A DNA stretch of 64,000 bases from Necropsobacter rosorum (lineage in GTDB: Bacteria > Pseudomonadota > Gammaproteobacteria > Enterobacterales > Pasteurellaceae), in assembly GCA_000751835.1 (NCBI GenBank), contig CCMQ01000017.1:62001-126000 (forward strand), given 5' to 3'. The notes under the pieces are model-generated. The model was given only the letters and a program-made list of their open reading frames with translations, did no database searches and was not told the origin of the DNA. Shown piece after piece: positions 53,303 to 62,409 of the stretch. A program made the translations under genes and the position numbers. Numbering within the stretch: the stretch's first letter is position 1; each line of letters opens with the position of its first letter.

Positions 53303-53728
53303 ATGGCGCAGGAACGGACATTATCCATCATTAAACCGGATGCGGTGGAGCGAAATCTTATCGGTCGGATTCTGGCAAGATTAGAACAGCACGGCTTTAA
53401 AATCGTTGCTACGAAAATGGTGCATTTAACCAGAGCGCAGGCGGAAGGATTTTATGCCGAACATGAGGGCAAAAGCTTTTTTGCCGATCTGGTGGAATAT
53501 ATGATTTCCGCACCGGTGCTGGTCAGTGTGCTGGAGAAGGAAAACGCAGTAAAAAACTACCGCACTTTAATGGGCGCAACGGACCCGGCTATGGCGGAGG
53601 AAGGCACGCTGCGCCGCGAGTTTGCGCAGAGTAAAAGCCGCAATTCGGTACACGGTTCCGACAGTCTGCCAAGTGCAGAACGTGAGATCGCCTATTTTTT
53701 TGTGGAATCGGAGATCTGCCCGCGCTAA
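53303..53728 (+). CDS. ndk: Nucleoside diphosphate kinase
   Basis: The 141-residue enzyme has [17 protein letters not shown] and the active-site NSVHGSDS with the phosphorylated His. It moves gamma-phosphate from ATP to other (d)NDPs, including dTDP needed for dTDP-rhamnose. A strong GGGGGGA ribosome site precedes the ATG. It is co-directional with pepB and ends at a terminator. Confidence 0.97.
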   Translation: MAQERTLSIIKPDAVERNLIGRILARLEQHGFKIVATKMVHLTRAQAEGFYAEHEGKSFFADLVEYMISAPVLVSVLEKENAVKNYRTLMGATDPAMAEEGTLRREFAQSKSRNSVHGSDSLPSAEREIAYFFVESEICPR

Positions 53729-53774
53729 AGGCGGTTGCCGCCGCGCGCAACGATATTTCATCGGCTTAACAGTC

Positions 53775-53809
53775 AAACGCCGCATAATCAGTGCATTGTG
53801 CGGCGTTTT
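53775..53809 (+). terminator. Terminator of pepB-ndk
   Basis: AAACGCCGCA (53775-53784) pairs with TGCGGCGTTT (53799-53808) around a 14-base loop, ending in T residues. Confidence 0.75.
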
Positions 53810-53880
53810 GTTTGCAGTTAAACCACATGCTTTACGTCGGTTACGGTTTTACCTCATGTCTGTTCGCTCCGAAATAGCGC

Positions 53881-53932
53881 TTGCCTTTTAAGTCAAAAAG
53901 CGTATTATAGCCGTCCAGACGGAAAAACATCC
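53881..53932 (+). promoter_or_regulatory. metK promoter with tandem met-box-like octamers
   Basis: TTGCCT (53881-53886) and TATTAT (53903-53908) are 16 bases apart. Directly after the -10, three contiguous octamers AGCCGTCC, AGACGGAA and AAACATCC (53909-53932) match the MetJ box AGACGTCT at 6, 5 and 5 of 8 positions. That is the expected MetJ operator place, over the transcription start. Confidence 0.45.
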
Positions 53933-53958
53933 AAATGTAGAGCGAATAAAGGAATCTT

Positions 53959-55113
53959 ATGTCATCATATTTATTTACTTCCGAATCCGTATCGGAAGGT
54001 CATCCGGATAAAATCGCCGATCAGATCTCCGATGCGGTATTAGACGAAATCCTAAAACAGGATCCGAAAGCGCGCGTTGCCTGCGAAACCTATGTGAAAA
54101 CCGGTATGGCGCTGGTGGGCGGTGAAATTACCACCTCGGCGTGGGTGGATATTGAAAGCCTGACCCGTCAGGTGATTTGCGACATCGGCTACGAGCATTC
54201 TGATATGGGATTTGACGGGCATTCCTGCGCGGTGCTGAATGCCATCGGTAAACAGTCCGCCGATATTAATCAGGGGGTGGATCGCGGAAATCCGCTGGAG
54301 CAGGGCGCGGGCGACCAGGGCATTATGTTCGGTTATGCCACCAATGAAACGGATGTGCTAATGCCGGCGGCGATTACCTACGCCCATCGTTTGATGGAAC
54401 GGCAGGCACAGGTGCGCAAAAACGGCACGCTGAGCTGGCTGCGCCCGGATGCGAAAAGCCAGCTGACGCTGAAATACGATAATCATCACATCGTCGGTGT
54501 GGATGCCGTGGTGCTTTCCACTCAACACAGCGATGACGTCAGCCAGAAAACCGTGCATGAAGGCGTGATGGAGGAAATCATCAAGTCGGTGCTGCCGAGT
54601 GAGTGGCTGTCTAAAGAAACCAAATTTTTTATCAATCCGACCGGGCGTTTTGTGATCGGCGGACCGATGGGCGATTGCGGTTTAACCGGACGTAAAATTA
54701 TTGTCGATACCTACGGCGGGGCGGCACGCCACGGCGGCGGGGCGTTTTCTGGTAAAGATCCGTCGAAAGTCGACCGTTCTGCGGCTTATGCGGCGCGCTA
54801 TGTGGCGAAAAATATCGTGGCGGCCGGTTTAGCACAGCGCTGCGAGATTCAGTTGTCTTACGCCATCGGCGTTGCCGAACCGACATCGATTATGATCGAA
54901 ACCTTCGGCACGGCGAAAGTGAGCGAAGCCCTCTTGGTGAAATTAGTGCGCGAATTTTTTGATTTGCGTCCTTACGGCTTAATCAACATGCTGGATTTAA
55001 TTCAGCCGATTTATCGCCAGACCGCGGCTTACGGTCATTTCGGGCGTGAGCAGTTCCCGTGGGAAAAAACCGATCGCGCCCAAGAACTGCGCGCGGCCGC
55101 CGGATTAAAATAA
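53959..55113 (+). CDS. metK: S-adenosylmethionine synthetase
   Basis: The 384-residue enzyme has [20 protein letters not shown], the [11 protein letters not shown] hexapeptide region and the [16 protein letters not shown] signature. It makes S-adenosylmethionine from methionine and ATP, the donor for MnmC and other methylases. AAGGA lies 8 bases before the ATG. MetJ-type control is suggested by the upstream octamers. Confidence 0.98.
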   Translation: MSSYLFTSESVSEGHPDKIADQISDAVLDEILKQDPKARVACETYVKTGMALVGGEITTSAWVDIESLTRQVICDIGYEHSDMGFDGHSCAVLNAIGKQSADINQGVDRGNPLEQGAGDQGIMFGYATNETDVLMPAAITYAHRLMERQAQVRKNGTLSWLRPDAKSQLTLKYDNHHIVGVDAVVLSTQHSDDVSQKTVHEGVMEEIIKSVLPSEWLSKETKFFINPTGRFVIGGPMGDCGLTGRKIIVDTYGGAARHGGGAFSGKDPSKVDRSAAYAARYVAKNIVAAGLAQRCEIQLSYAIGVAEPTSIMIETFGTAKVSEALLVKLVREFFDLRPYGLINMLDLIQPIYRQTAAYGHFGREQFPWEKTDRAQELRAAAGLK

Positions 55114-55124
55114 CCTTGTTGCTG

Positions 55125-55159
55125 CCGGCGCGGACAAACGTGCGCGCCGGTTGTTTTTT
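55125..55159 (+). terminator. Terminator of metK, running into the sprT start
   Basis: CCGGCGCG (55125-55132) pairs with CGCGCCGG (55143-55150), followed by TTGTTTTTT to 55159. The next base is the A of the sprT ATG. Confidence 0.8.
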
Positions 55160-55666
55160 ATGCAAACCGCCGAGTTTCGTCAGCTTAATATGCAGGTTGT
55201 GCGTAAGTTAAACGCCGGTTTACAGCTTGCCGAACAGCATTTTAACCGCACTTTTCCGGTGCCGACGGTCAACTATCGCCTGCGCGGAGTAAAAGCGGGC
55301 GTCGCCTATCCCGAACACAATGAAATCAGACTGAACCGCACCTTATTGCTGGAAAATCCGCACGCCTTTATTGCTCAGGTGGTGTGGCATGAGCTGGCGC
55401 ACCTTATCGTCTATCAGGTTTTCGGCCGGGTAAAACCGCACGGTGCGCAATGGCGCGCGGTGATGACGGACATTTTCCATTTGCCGGCGCAGACCTGCCA
55501 CCGCTTTAACGTGCAAAATGTGCAGGGTAAAACCTTTGCGTACCAATGCGCCTGCCAGACCCATTATTTGACCTTAAGACGGCATAATAAAGTGCAAAAG
55601 GAAAGTGCGGTGTATTTTTGCCGCAAATGCGGCCGGCAACTATCCTTAGTGAATACAAAGAATTAG
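55160..55666 (+). CDS. sprT: SprT family zinc-metalloprotease-like protein
   Basis: The 168-residue protein has the SprT zinc motif HELAH ([13 protein letters not shown]), the [10 protein letters not shown] segment and C-terminal Cys pairs ([26 protein letters not shown]) that bind a second zinc. Its cellular role is poorly known; SprT was named for a link to bolA expression in E. coli. E. coli also has sprT in the metK region. The ATG at 55160 sits directly after the T run of the metK terminator and has no visible ribosome site; a TTG at 55151 lies inside it. Translation or transcription of this gene may be unusual. Confidence 0.88.
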   Translation: MQTAEFRQLNMQVVRKLNAGLQLAEQHFNRTFPVPTVNYRLRGVKAGVAYPEHNEIRLNRTLLLENPHAFIAQVVWHELAHLIVYQVFGRVKPHGAQWRAVMTDIFHLPAQTCHRFNVQNVQGKTFAYQCACQTHYLTLRRHNKVQKESAVYFCRKCGRQLSLVNTKN

Positions 55667-55732
55667 ATGAATTCTCCGGCCGACTATGCTATATTTCTTC
55701 ACGCTTAATGACTGTTCAAAAGGAGTAAGTAC

Positions 55733-56302
55733 ATGAAAAAATCATTATTGGCTATCGTTATTGCTGCGTCGGGCGTGGCGGCGACGGCACAGGCAAACTG
55801 GTATGTTGAGGGTGATTTAGGCTATTCTAAAATCAAAACCTCCGGCTTGCATTACGGAGAAATTAATAAAAGCAAGTTTACCCCGAGCGTAATCGTCGGG
55901 TACAAATTTGTGGACTGGCGTTTGGCCGCGGACTATACCCATTACGGTAAATCGGAATACAGTTATGGCGGGGTAGGCAACGGTGAGCTGAAAATCCACA
56001 GTTTCGGTTTTTCCGCCATTTATGATCTGAATTTAAATACGGATCTGAAACCGTATATCGGGGTTCGCTTAGCGTCGAATCTGGTTAAAGTGGATGAATT
56101 TTATCGGGCCGGCAACGGCAATGTGTATTCCTATAGCGAAGATTCGACCCGCTTCGGTTACGGTGCCTTTGCCGGTGCGGCTTATCAGCTGGCGCCGAAC
56201 TGGGCGTTGACCGGGACGGTGGAGTATAACCGTTTAGGCAAAGTCAATGATGTTAAAATCAATCAATATGGCGCCAAAGTCGGTTTGCGCTACACATTCT
56301 GA
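55733..56302 (+). CDS. Opacity-family outer-membrane beta-barrel protein
   Basis: The 189-residue precursor has a signal peptide of about 21 residues (cleavage after AQA) and alternating beta-strand sequence, with a terminal Phe (VGLRYTF) as in outer-membrane barrels. Strand patterns such as WYVEGDLGYSKI, VIVGYKFVDWRLAADYTHYG and PYIGVRLASNLV fit the eight-stranded opacity/OmpX-like family, which Haemophilus also carries. Its role may be adhesion or membrane stability; none is shown here. AAAGGAG lies at good distance before the ATG. Confidence 0.85.
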   Translation: MKKSLLAIVIAASGVAATAQANWYVEGDLGYSKIKTSGLHYGEINKSKFTPSVIVGYKFVDWRLAADYTHYGKSEYSYGGVGNGELKIHSFGFSAIYDLNLNTDLKPYIGVRLASNLVKVDEFYRAGNGNVYSYSEDSTRFGYGAFAGAAYQLAPNWALTGTVEYNRLGKVNDVKINQYGAKVGLRYTF

Positions 56303-56320
56303 TTGTTTTCCCTCAACGGA

Positions 56321-56350
56321 AAAAAGTGCGGTAATTTTTACCGCACTTTT
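56321..56350 (+). terminator. Terminator formed by an inverted uptake-sequence pair
   Basis: AAAAAGTGCGGTAA (56321-56334) pairs exactly with TTACCGCACTTTT (56338-56350). Both arms contain the uptake core, and the hairpin ends in four T residues. Confidence 0.8.
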
Positions 56351-56440
56351 GCGTTCAGCGAGTTTTATTCCGTTTCACTTTTCTTTTTTCCATCACTTTC
56401 CCGTTAGCGCAAAAATTGCTCAATTAGCGACGTGATTGCG

Positions 56441-56468
56441 CTTGAAATCTCGGTATTTGCTCTTATAT
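56441..56468 (+). promoter_or_regulatory. Likely sigma-32 heat-shock promoter of htpG
   Basis: CTTGAAA (56441-56447) is a perfect sigma-32 -35 element. After 13 bases TCTTATAT (56461-56468) matches CCCCATAT at 5 of 8 positions. The location 32 bases upstream of htpG supports it. Confidence 0.6.
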
Positions 56469-56499
56469 ACGGAAACATTCAGTCAGAGAGGAAATTATT

Positions 56500-58383
56500 A
56501 TGAGCAAAAATCAGGAAACCCGCGGGTTTCAATCGGAAGTCAAACAACTGTTACATTTAATGATCCATTCGCTGTATTCCAATAAAGAAATTTTCTTACG
56601 CGAATTGATCTCAAATGCGTCGGATGCGGCGGATAAATTACGTTTTAAGGCCTTATCCGCACCGGAATTATACGAAGGCGACGGCGAGTTGAAAGTGCGC
56701 ATCAGCTTTGATGAAGCGAAAGGCACGCTGACCGTCAGCGATAACGGTATCGGGATGACCCGCGAACAGGCGATTGACCATTTGGGTACGATTGCGAAAT
56801 CCGGAACGAAAGAATTTTTAACCGCACTTGGCAGCGATCAGGCGAAAGACAGCCAGTTAATCGGGCAGTTCGGGGTCGGTTTTTATTCCGCTTTTATTGT
56901 GGCGGATAAAGTCAGCGTGAAAACCCGTGCGGCCGGCGAAAGTGCCGATAAAGGCGTATTGTGGGAATCCGCCGGCGAAGGCGATTATACCGTCGCGGAT
57001 ATTGAGAAAAAAACGCGCGGTACGGAAATCACATTGCATCTGCGCGAGGACGAAAAAGAATTTGCCAACGAATGGCGGCTGCGCGAAATTATCGGTAAAT
57101 ATTCCGATCATATCGGCTTGCCGGTGGAAATTCTGAGCAAAGAGCATGATGAGGAAGGCAAGGAAACCGGCGTCAAATGGGAGAAAATCAATAAAGCGCA
57201 GGCACTTTGGACGCGGGCGAAAGGCGATATTTCGGATGACGAATACAAAGAATTTTACAAACATCTGAGCCATGATTTTGCCGATCCGCTGTTGTGGACG
57301 CACAATAAAGTGGAAGGCAATCAGGAATATACCAGCCTGTTGTATGTGCCGTCGAAAGCGCCTTGGGATCTGTTTAACCGTGAGCACAAACACGGGCTGA
57401 AACTCTATGTGCAGCGCGTATTTATTATGGACGATGCGGAACAGTTTATGCCGAATTATCTGCGTTTTATGCGCGGGTTGATCGACAGTAACGATTTGCC
57501 ATTAAACGTATCGCGTGAAATCCTACAGGATAACAAAGTCACCGCGGCGCTGCGTAAAGCGCTGACTAAACGGTCGCTGCAAATGCTGGAAAAACTGGCG
57601 CAGGACGATAAGGAAAAATATCAGCAATTCTGGAACGAATTCGGCTTGGTGTTGAAAGAAGGCCCGGCAGAAGATTTTGCCAACAAAGATGCGATTGCCA
57701 AATTATTGCGTTTCGCTTCCAGCAAAAACGACAGCAGTGAGCAGAATGTGTCGCTGGAAGAATATGTGGCGCGCATGAAAGCGGGACAAAAAGGCATTTA
57801 TTATATTACCGCCGACAGCTATATCGCGGCCAAAAACAGCCCGCACTTGGAACTGTTTAACAAGAAAGACATTGAAGTGTTGTTGCTATCGGATCGGATT
57901 GACGAATGGATGTTAAGCTATCTCACCGAATTCGACGGCAAACCGTTGCAGCCGATCACCAAAGCGGATCTGGATTTAGGCGAGCTGGCAGATAAGGAAG
58001 AAGAACAGCAAAAAGCGCAGGATGAAGCCTTCGGTTCGTTTGTGGAACGGGTGAAAACCCTACTTGGCGACCGAGTGAAAGCGGTGCGTCTGACTCATCG
58101 TCTGACCGATACGCCGGCGGTCGTTTCTACCGATAACGATCAAATGACCACGCAAATGGCGAAACTGTTTGCCGCGGCGGGACAAAGCGTGCCGGAGGTG
58201 AAATATACCTTTGAGCTGAATCCGACGCATCCGCTGGTGAAGAAAACCGCCGATATTGCCGATCAGGACGAATTCGCCGACTGGGTGGAATTGTTGCTGG
58301 AGCAGGCGATGCTGGCGGAGCGCGGCGCGTTGGAAAATCCGACCGCATTTATTAAGCGTGTAAACCGGTTGTTATCTGAGTGA
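56500..58383 (+). CDS. htpG: Chaperone HtpG (Hsp90)
   Basis: The 627-residue protein has the Hsp90 N-terminal ATPase ([42 protein letters not shown]), a middle domain ([13 protein letters not shown]) and a C-terminal dimerisation domain. The eukaryotic charged linker and MEEVD tail are missing, as normal for HtpG. It is a cytosolic ATP-dependent chaperone working with DnaK. AGAGAGG precedes the ATG. A sigma-32-type promoter lies upstream. Confidence 0.98.
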   Translation: MSKNQETRGFQSEVKQLLHLMIHSLYSNKEIFLRELISNASDAADKLRFKALSAPELYEGDGELKVRISFDEAKGTLTVSDNGIGMTREQAIDHLGTIAKSGTKEFLTALGSDQAKDSQLIGQFGVGFYSAFIVADKVSVKTRAAGESADKGVLWESAGEGDYTVADIEKKTRGTEITLHLREDEKEFANEWRLREIIGKYSDHIGLPVEILSKEHDEEGKETGVKWEKINKAQALWTRAKGDISDDEYKEFYKHLSHDFADPLLWTHNKVEGNQEYTSLLYVPSKAPWDLFNREHKHGLKLYVQRVFIMDDAEQFMPNYLRFMRGLIDSNDLPLNVSREILQDNKVTAALRKALTKRSLQMLEKLAQDDKEKYQQFWNEFGLVLKEGPAEDFANKDAIAKLLRFASSKNDSSEQNVSLEEYVARMKAGQKGIYYITADSYIAAKNSPHLELFNKKDIEVLLLSDRIDEWMLSYLTEFDGKPLQPITKADLDLGELADKEEEQQKAQDEAFGSFVERVKTLLGDRVKAVRLTHRLTDTPAVVSTDNDQMTTQMAKLFAAAGQSVPEVKYTFELNPTHPLVKKTADIADQDEFADWVELLLEQAMLAERGALENPTAFIKRVNRLLSE

Positions 58384-58458
58384 ATTTAGATAGAATATAG
58401 TGTTGCGCGCCCTTGTGGCGGCAGCACTTATTTTTTGCACGTTTTATAAGGACAACCT

Positions 58459-58725
58459 ATGAAAAACATTCTGTTAGTGACGCTGTTATTGTTATCGGCC
58501 TGTTCAATGCGCGGTTATCAAACAGAAAAATTATCGCCAAGTTGTCAGATTTATTTTGCACATATCGAACGGAATTTAGCCCAATCCACATTGCCGGCAG
58601 AGAAACTGGCGGAAATAACACGCGGCTTTGACAATACCAAAGCCGGGCTGAAAACGCTGTCCGCCGCGGGACAGGAAAAAATCTGCCGCTTGCGTCTGGC
58701 GCAGTTGGCGTCGCGGAAAAAATAA
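58459..58725 (+). CDS. Small lipoprotein of unknown function
   Basis: The 88-residue product begins MKNILLVTLLLLSACS, a type II signal peptide with the lipidated Cys15. The mature part of 73 residues has two more Cys (29 and 76) that could form a disulfide, and is mainly helical. I do not recognise the family. Ser16 after the Cys suggests outer-membrane sorting by the Lol rule. AAGGA precedes the ATG. A CCGG hairpin with T run follows, so it may be its own unit or part of the htpG transcript. Confidence 0.75.
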   Translation: MKNILLVTLLLLSACSMRGYQTEKLSPSCQIYFAHIERNLAQSTLPAEKLAEITRGFDNTKAGLKTLSAAGQEKICRLRLAQLASRKK

Positions 58726-58728
58726 TAC

Positions 58729-58753
58729 CGACCGGCTTTTTCCGGCGTTTTTT
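58729..58753 (+). terminator. Short terminator after the small lipoprotein gene
   Basis: CGACCGG (58729-58735) pairs with CCGGCG (58742-58747) with one bulged A, followed by six T residues. Confidence 0.6.
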
Positions 58754-58764
58754 GGGATGAGACA

Positions 58765-59481
58765 ATGACATTATTTGTTGCCTGCGGCAATATTCAACAA
58801 CCTTATCCGCTACAGGATATCCCCGCCGATTTATTCACTGACGAATTATTATTGCCGTCGAACGGGAATCCCCGTGTGCGACAACGTCATCGTTGCCGTT
58901 GGGTGGCGCATTTTCTGTTGTGGAAACTGTTAAAAAAAGCGCAAATTAATACCGCACTTTTAGGCCGGATTTACCGTACCGCGTCCGGTCGCCCGCAGTT
59001 TCCAATCCCTCATATTGATTTTAACATCAGCCATTGCGGCGATTGGGTGGCGGTTATTTTACAGATTGGCAACCAACATCAGCACAGTGTCGTCGGCATT
59101 GATATCGAATATGCACAAAAAGCGCGCAATTACACCGCACTTTTAGGTCATTTTGCCTCGGAGTGCGAGCAGCAGTGGTTTTTGCGCCAGCAGGATGCGG
59201 CGGGTAGTTTTTATCGTATCTGGTGTTTGCGCGAAGCGGTGCTGAAGTCGCAGGGCGTGGGGATCGTAAAATTATCGGAAGTGCGGCATGATCCGCTTAA
59301 TTTATCACTGCATTCGGCCTATTGTCCGCGCGGGCAGCTGTTGTTCAGCGCGCAGTTTCCGTTTTATCTGGCTTTTTTCACTAACCTCGGCTTCGCCGCC
59401 TTGCAATGCTTTCGTTGGGATGGTGAGGGCTTAGCGGCGGAAAAACTGCAACATCCGTTAATCTATTCGGTAAATTATTGA
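58765..59481 (+). CDS. 4'-phosphopantetheinyl transferase (Sfp/AcpT type)
   Basis: The 238-residue protein has the two motifs of the Sfp-type superfamily: VVGIDIEYAQKARNY near residue 110 and FYRIWCLREAVLKSQGVG near residue 150, with the metal-binding Asp/Glu and the catalytic Lys. It should transfer 4'-phosphopantetheine from CoA to a carrier-protein serine. With no secondary-metabolite genes nearby, fatty acid ACP is the likely partner, as proposed for organisms that use an Sfp-type enzyme in place of AcpS; that is inference. Two uptake sequences lie in it. It precedes hflKC, as in H. influenzae from memory. Confidence 0.85.
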   Translation: MTLFVACGNIQQPYPLQDIPADLFTDELLLPSNGNPRVRQRHRCRWVAHFLLWKLLKKAQINTALLGRIYRTASGRPQFPIPHIDFNISHCGDWVAVILQIGNQHQHSVVGIDIEYAQKARNYTALLGHFASECEQQWFLRQQDAAGSFYRIWCLREAVLKSQGVGIVKLSEVRHDPLNLSLHSAYCPRGQLLFSAQFPFYLAFFTNLGFAALQCFRWDGEGLAAEKLQHPLIYSVNY

Positions 59482-59488
59482 GCCGGCG

Positions 59489-59516
59489 CTTTAAAATCAT
59501 AAAATCGCCCCTACAT
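59489..59516 (+). promoter_or_regulatory. Possible sigma-32 promoter upstream of hflKC
   Basis: CTTTAAA (59489-59495) is one base from the sigma-32 -35 CTTGAAA, and CCCCTACAT (59508-59516) resembles the CCCCATnT -10. The spacer of 12 is slightly short. Confidence 0.35.
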
Positions 59517-59592
59517 AATCAAGACTTTCATTAGACTTAGTGTGATATTTTGTTTAGACTGTGTAACAATTTTTTGACAAATGGAGAGAAGC

Positions 59593-60825
59593 ATGTCCTT
59601 TAACGGTTCAGATCAAGATCCTTGGGGTAAGCCAGGCAGTAACGGAAAAAAGCCTGAGAATAATCAGCCGAATGACGGTAAGCAAAAACCGGATTGGGGG
59701 GATAATTCGGCGCGGGATAATCAGCAGTCGCCGCCCGATCTCGAAGAGGTGTTCAGCAATCTGCTGAAAAAACTGGGGGGCGGTAATAATAAAAACGGCG
59801 GCAGTAAAAAACCGTCGTTTAATGCGGGTAAACTGTTGCCGATTGCGGTTGCCGCCGGTCTTATTTTGTGGGGTGTCAGCGGATTGTACACGGTCAAAGA
59901 AGCGGAACGCGGCGTGGTGCTGCGTTTCGGTCAGCTGCATTCTATCGTTCAGCCCGGTCTGAACTGGAAACCGACCTTTGTGGATCGCGTGGTGCCGGTC
60001 AATGTGGAGCAGGTCAAAGAGCTGAGAACGCAGGGTTCTATGCTGACGCAGGATGAAAATATGGTGAAAGTGGAAATGACGGTGCAATACCGTGTGCAGG
60101 ACCCCGCCAAATACCTGTTCAGCGTCAGCAATGCGGATGATAGCCTGAATCAGGCCACGGACAGTGCGTTGCGATATGTTATCGGGCATATGTCGATGGA
60201 CGATATTTTAACCACCGGGCGGGCGATTGTGCGTGAAAATACCTGGAAAGCGCTGAAGGATATTATTCAGCCTTACAATATGGGGCTGGACATTTTAGAT
60301 GTGAACTTCCAGTTCGCGCGTCCGCCGGAAGAAGTTAAAGCGGCCTTTGATGACGCCATCAAGGCGCAGGAAGACGAACAGCGTTATATCCGTGAAGCGG
60401 AGGCCTATGCCCGTGAGCAGGAACCTATCGCCCGTGGTGACGCGCAGCGCATTATTGAAGAAGCGACGGCATATAAAGATCAAATCGTGCTGAATGCGCA
60501 GGGGGAAGTGGAACGTTTCCGCCGTTTATTGCCGGAGTTTAAAGCGGCGCCGGATTTATTGCGTGAACGCCTGTATATTCAAACCATGGAAAAAGTCATG
60601 GCCAATACGCCGAAAGTGATGCTGGACGGCAATAACGGTAACAATCTGACCGTGTTACCGCTGGAACAGATTTTAACCGGCAAACGGGCCAATGCCGCAT
60701 CGACCGAGAAGCCGAAAAACGACGCTCAGCAAAGTGCGGTGAATTCCAAGCCGGTTTATGCGGAAAATAATCATTCGTCAAATACCTCGCACAATCCGGA
60801 AAATCGTCAAGGGAGATTTAATTAA
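59593..60825 (+). CDS. hflK: Membrane protease modulator HflK
   Basis: The 410-residue SPFH/band-7 protein has a Gly/Asn-rich N-terminal cytosolic tail, one membrane segment near residues 78-98 (LLPIAVAAGLILWGVSGLY), the band-7 domain (EAERGVVLRFGQLHSIVQPGLNWKP) and a coiled-coil-like Glu/Ala-rich part. HflK and HflC form a large complex around FtsH and limit its protease activity. ATG 59593 follows GGAGAG; ATG 59581 in frame is less likely. It overlaps hflC by one base. Confidence 0.95.
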   Translation: MSFNGSDQDPWGKPGSNGKKPENNQPNDGKQKPDWGDNSARDNQQSPPDLEEVFSNLLKKLGGGNNKNGGSKKPSFNAGKLLPIAVAAGLILWGVSGLYTVKEAERGVVLRFGQLHSIVQPGLNWKPTFVDRVVPVNVEQVKELRTQGSMLTQDENMVKVEMTVQYRVQDPAKYLFSVSNADDSLNQATDSALRYVIGHMSMDDILTTGRAIVRENTWKALKDIIQPYNMGLDILDVNFQFARPPEEVKAAFDDAIKAQEDEQRYIREAEAYAREQEPIARGDAQRIIEEATAYKDQIVLNAQGEVERFRRLLPEFKAAPDLLRERLYIQTMEKVMANTPKVMLDGNNGNNLTVLPLEQILTGKRANAASTEKPKNDAQQSAVNSKPVYAENNHSSNTSHNPENRQGRFN

Positions 60826-61721
60826 TGCGTAAATTTTTAACTCCGGTCATTATTGTTCTGATCGCCGTGATTTATTCAAGCATTGTGATCGTAGATGAAG
60901 GTACCCGCGGCATTATGCTGCGTTTCGGCAAAGTGCAGCGGGATGCGGATAATAAAGTGGTGGTGTATAACCCGGGACTGCATTTTAAAATTCCGTTTAT
61001 CGACAGCATTACGGTGCTGGACGCCCGTATTCGTACCTTAGACGGACAGGCCGATCGTTTCGTAACCGTCGAGAAAAAGGATTTGCTGGTGGATTCCTAT
61101 GTGAAATGGCGGGTGAGCGATTTCGGTCGTTTCTTTACCGCAACCGGCGGTGGGGATTATACGCAGGCGTCGAATTTACTGCGTCGTAAAGTCAACGATC
61201 GCCTGCGTTCCGAAATCGGTTCCCGCACGATCAAGGATATTGTTTCCGGAACACGCGGCGAGTTAATGGCCGGTGCGAAAAAAGCCTTGAATAACGGGCA
61301 GGACAGTACCTCGGAACTGGGTATTGAAGTCATCGATGTGCGGGTGAAACAGATTAATCTGCCGGATGAAGTGTCATCTTCCATTTATCAGCGCATGCGT
61401 GCCGAACGTGATGCGGTGGCGCGCGAACACCGTTCGCAGGGGAAAGAAAAGGCCGCATTTATTCAGGCCGATGTGGATCGTAAAGTCACCTTGATCCTTG
61501 CCAATGCGAATAAAACCGCGCAGGAATTACGCGGTAACGGTGATGCCGCGGCGGCCAAACTGTATGCCGAGGCGTTTAGCGGGGAGCCGGAGTTTTACAG
61601 CTTCGTGCGCAGTATGAAAGCCTATGAAAACAGCTTTGCCAAACCGGATAATATGATGATTTTAAAACCGGACAGCGACTTTTTCCGCTTTATGCAGGCG
61701 CCGGGTAAATCGCTAAACTAA
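60825..61721 (+). CDS. hflC: Membrane protease modulator HflC
   Basis: The 298-residue SPFH protein begins with a membrane anchor (LTPVIIVLIAVIYSSIVIV), followed by the band-7 domain (GTRGIMLRFGKV, NPGLHFKIPFIDSI) and a coiled-coil region (SSIYQRMRAERDAVAREHRSQGKEKAAFIQAD). It partners HflK in the FtsH-associated complex. The ATG shares its first A with the hflK stop TAA, so the genes are translationally coupled. Confidence 0.96.
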   Translation: MRKFLTPVIIVLIAVIYSSIVIVDEGTRGIMLRFGKVQRDADNKVVVYNPGLHFKIPFIDSITVLDARIRTLDGQADRFVTVEKKDLLVDSYVKWRVSDFGRFFTATGGGDYTQASNLLRRKVNDRLRSEIGSRTIKDIVSGTRGELMAGAKKALNNGQDSTSELGIEVIDVRVKQINLPDEVSSSIYQRMRAERDAVAREHRSQGKEKAAFIQADVDRKVTLILANANKTAQELRGNGDAAAAKLYAEAFSGEPEFYSFVRSMKAYENSFAKPDNMMILKPDSDFFRFMQAPGKSLN

Positions 61722-61722
61722 G

Positions 61723-61761
61723 AAAAAACAGGGTGAACGTTGATGCTCACCCTGTTTTTTT
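61723..61761. terminator. Bidirectional terminator between hflC and darP
   Basis: AAAAAACAGGGTGA (61723-61736) pairs with TCACCCTGTTTTTT (61747-61760). A/T runs on both sides fit termination in both directions; the darP stop lies at its edge. Confidence 0.85.
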
Positions 61762-62293
61762 ATTCCGTTAAGATTAATGCTTTTAAATACTGATAAATTT
61801 CCCGGTAGGCTTTCGGCGCTTTGTGCTGCTCGTTTTCTTTCTGTGCCGCGCGCAGCAGATGACGTAAATGCTGGCGATCCGCCTGCGGGTAATCGGCGAG
61901 CAGCCGCGTTAGTGCCTCGTCGCCTTTGGCAATCAGTTCATCGCGCAGTTGTTCCAAGTTATGCAGCATGGCCTGTTGATGATTATGCCGGTTTTCGATT
62001 TTGTCCAGCGCCTCCTGAATCGGGGCGACATCGGTGTTGCGCAACAGTTTTCCGATATATTGCAGCTGCCGGCGTTTGGCTTCTTTCTGTAAACGGCGGG
62101 CAAGATCTATCGCCTCCGACAGGCTATCATCCAGCGGGATTTTAGTTAAATTGGTTTGAGTTAAATTCACCAGTTTTTCGCCCAGCTTTTTTAACGCTTC
62201 GGCATCCCGCTTGATTTCGCTTTTGCTGACCCAGATTATCTCTTCTTCCTGTTCTGCTTCCCAATCAAAGACGTCTTTTTTGCGTTTTGACAT
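61760..62293 (-). CDS. darP: Ribosome-associated protein DarP (YjgA, DUF615)
   Basis: The 177-residue, highly charged protein matches the YjgA/DUF615 family (IIWVSKSEIKRDAEALKKLGEKL, IPLDDSLSEAIDLARRLQKEAKRRQLQYIGKLLR). In E. coli YjgA/DarP binds late 50S precursors and helps maturation of the peptidyl transferase centre. ATG 62293 (MSKRKKDVFDW) follows AGGA at good spacing; an in-frame ATG five codons up is less likely. It is divergent from pmbA, as in E. coli. Confidence 0.92.
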   Translation of the reverse strand: MSKRKKDVFDWEAEQEEEIIWVSKSEIKRDAEALKKLGEKLVNLTQTNLTKIPLDDSLSEAIDLARRLQKEAKRRQLQYIGKLLRNTDVAPIQEALDKIENRHNHQQAMLHNLEQLRDELIAKGDEALTRLLADYPQADRQHLRHLLRAAQKENEQHKAPKAYREIYQYLKALILTE

Positions 62294-62409
62294 AATTACA
62301 TCCTGCATTAAACTAAAAACGCGGTTAGTTTAGCATAATTCCGTCCGTATTAGCGAGATGACGTAAAATAAGCTAAAATGCGCAACATGTTTAATACCAA
62401 GGTTTTAAT

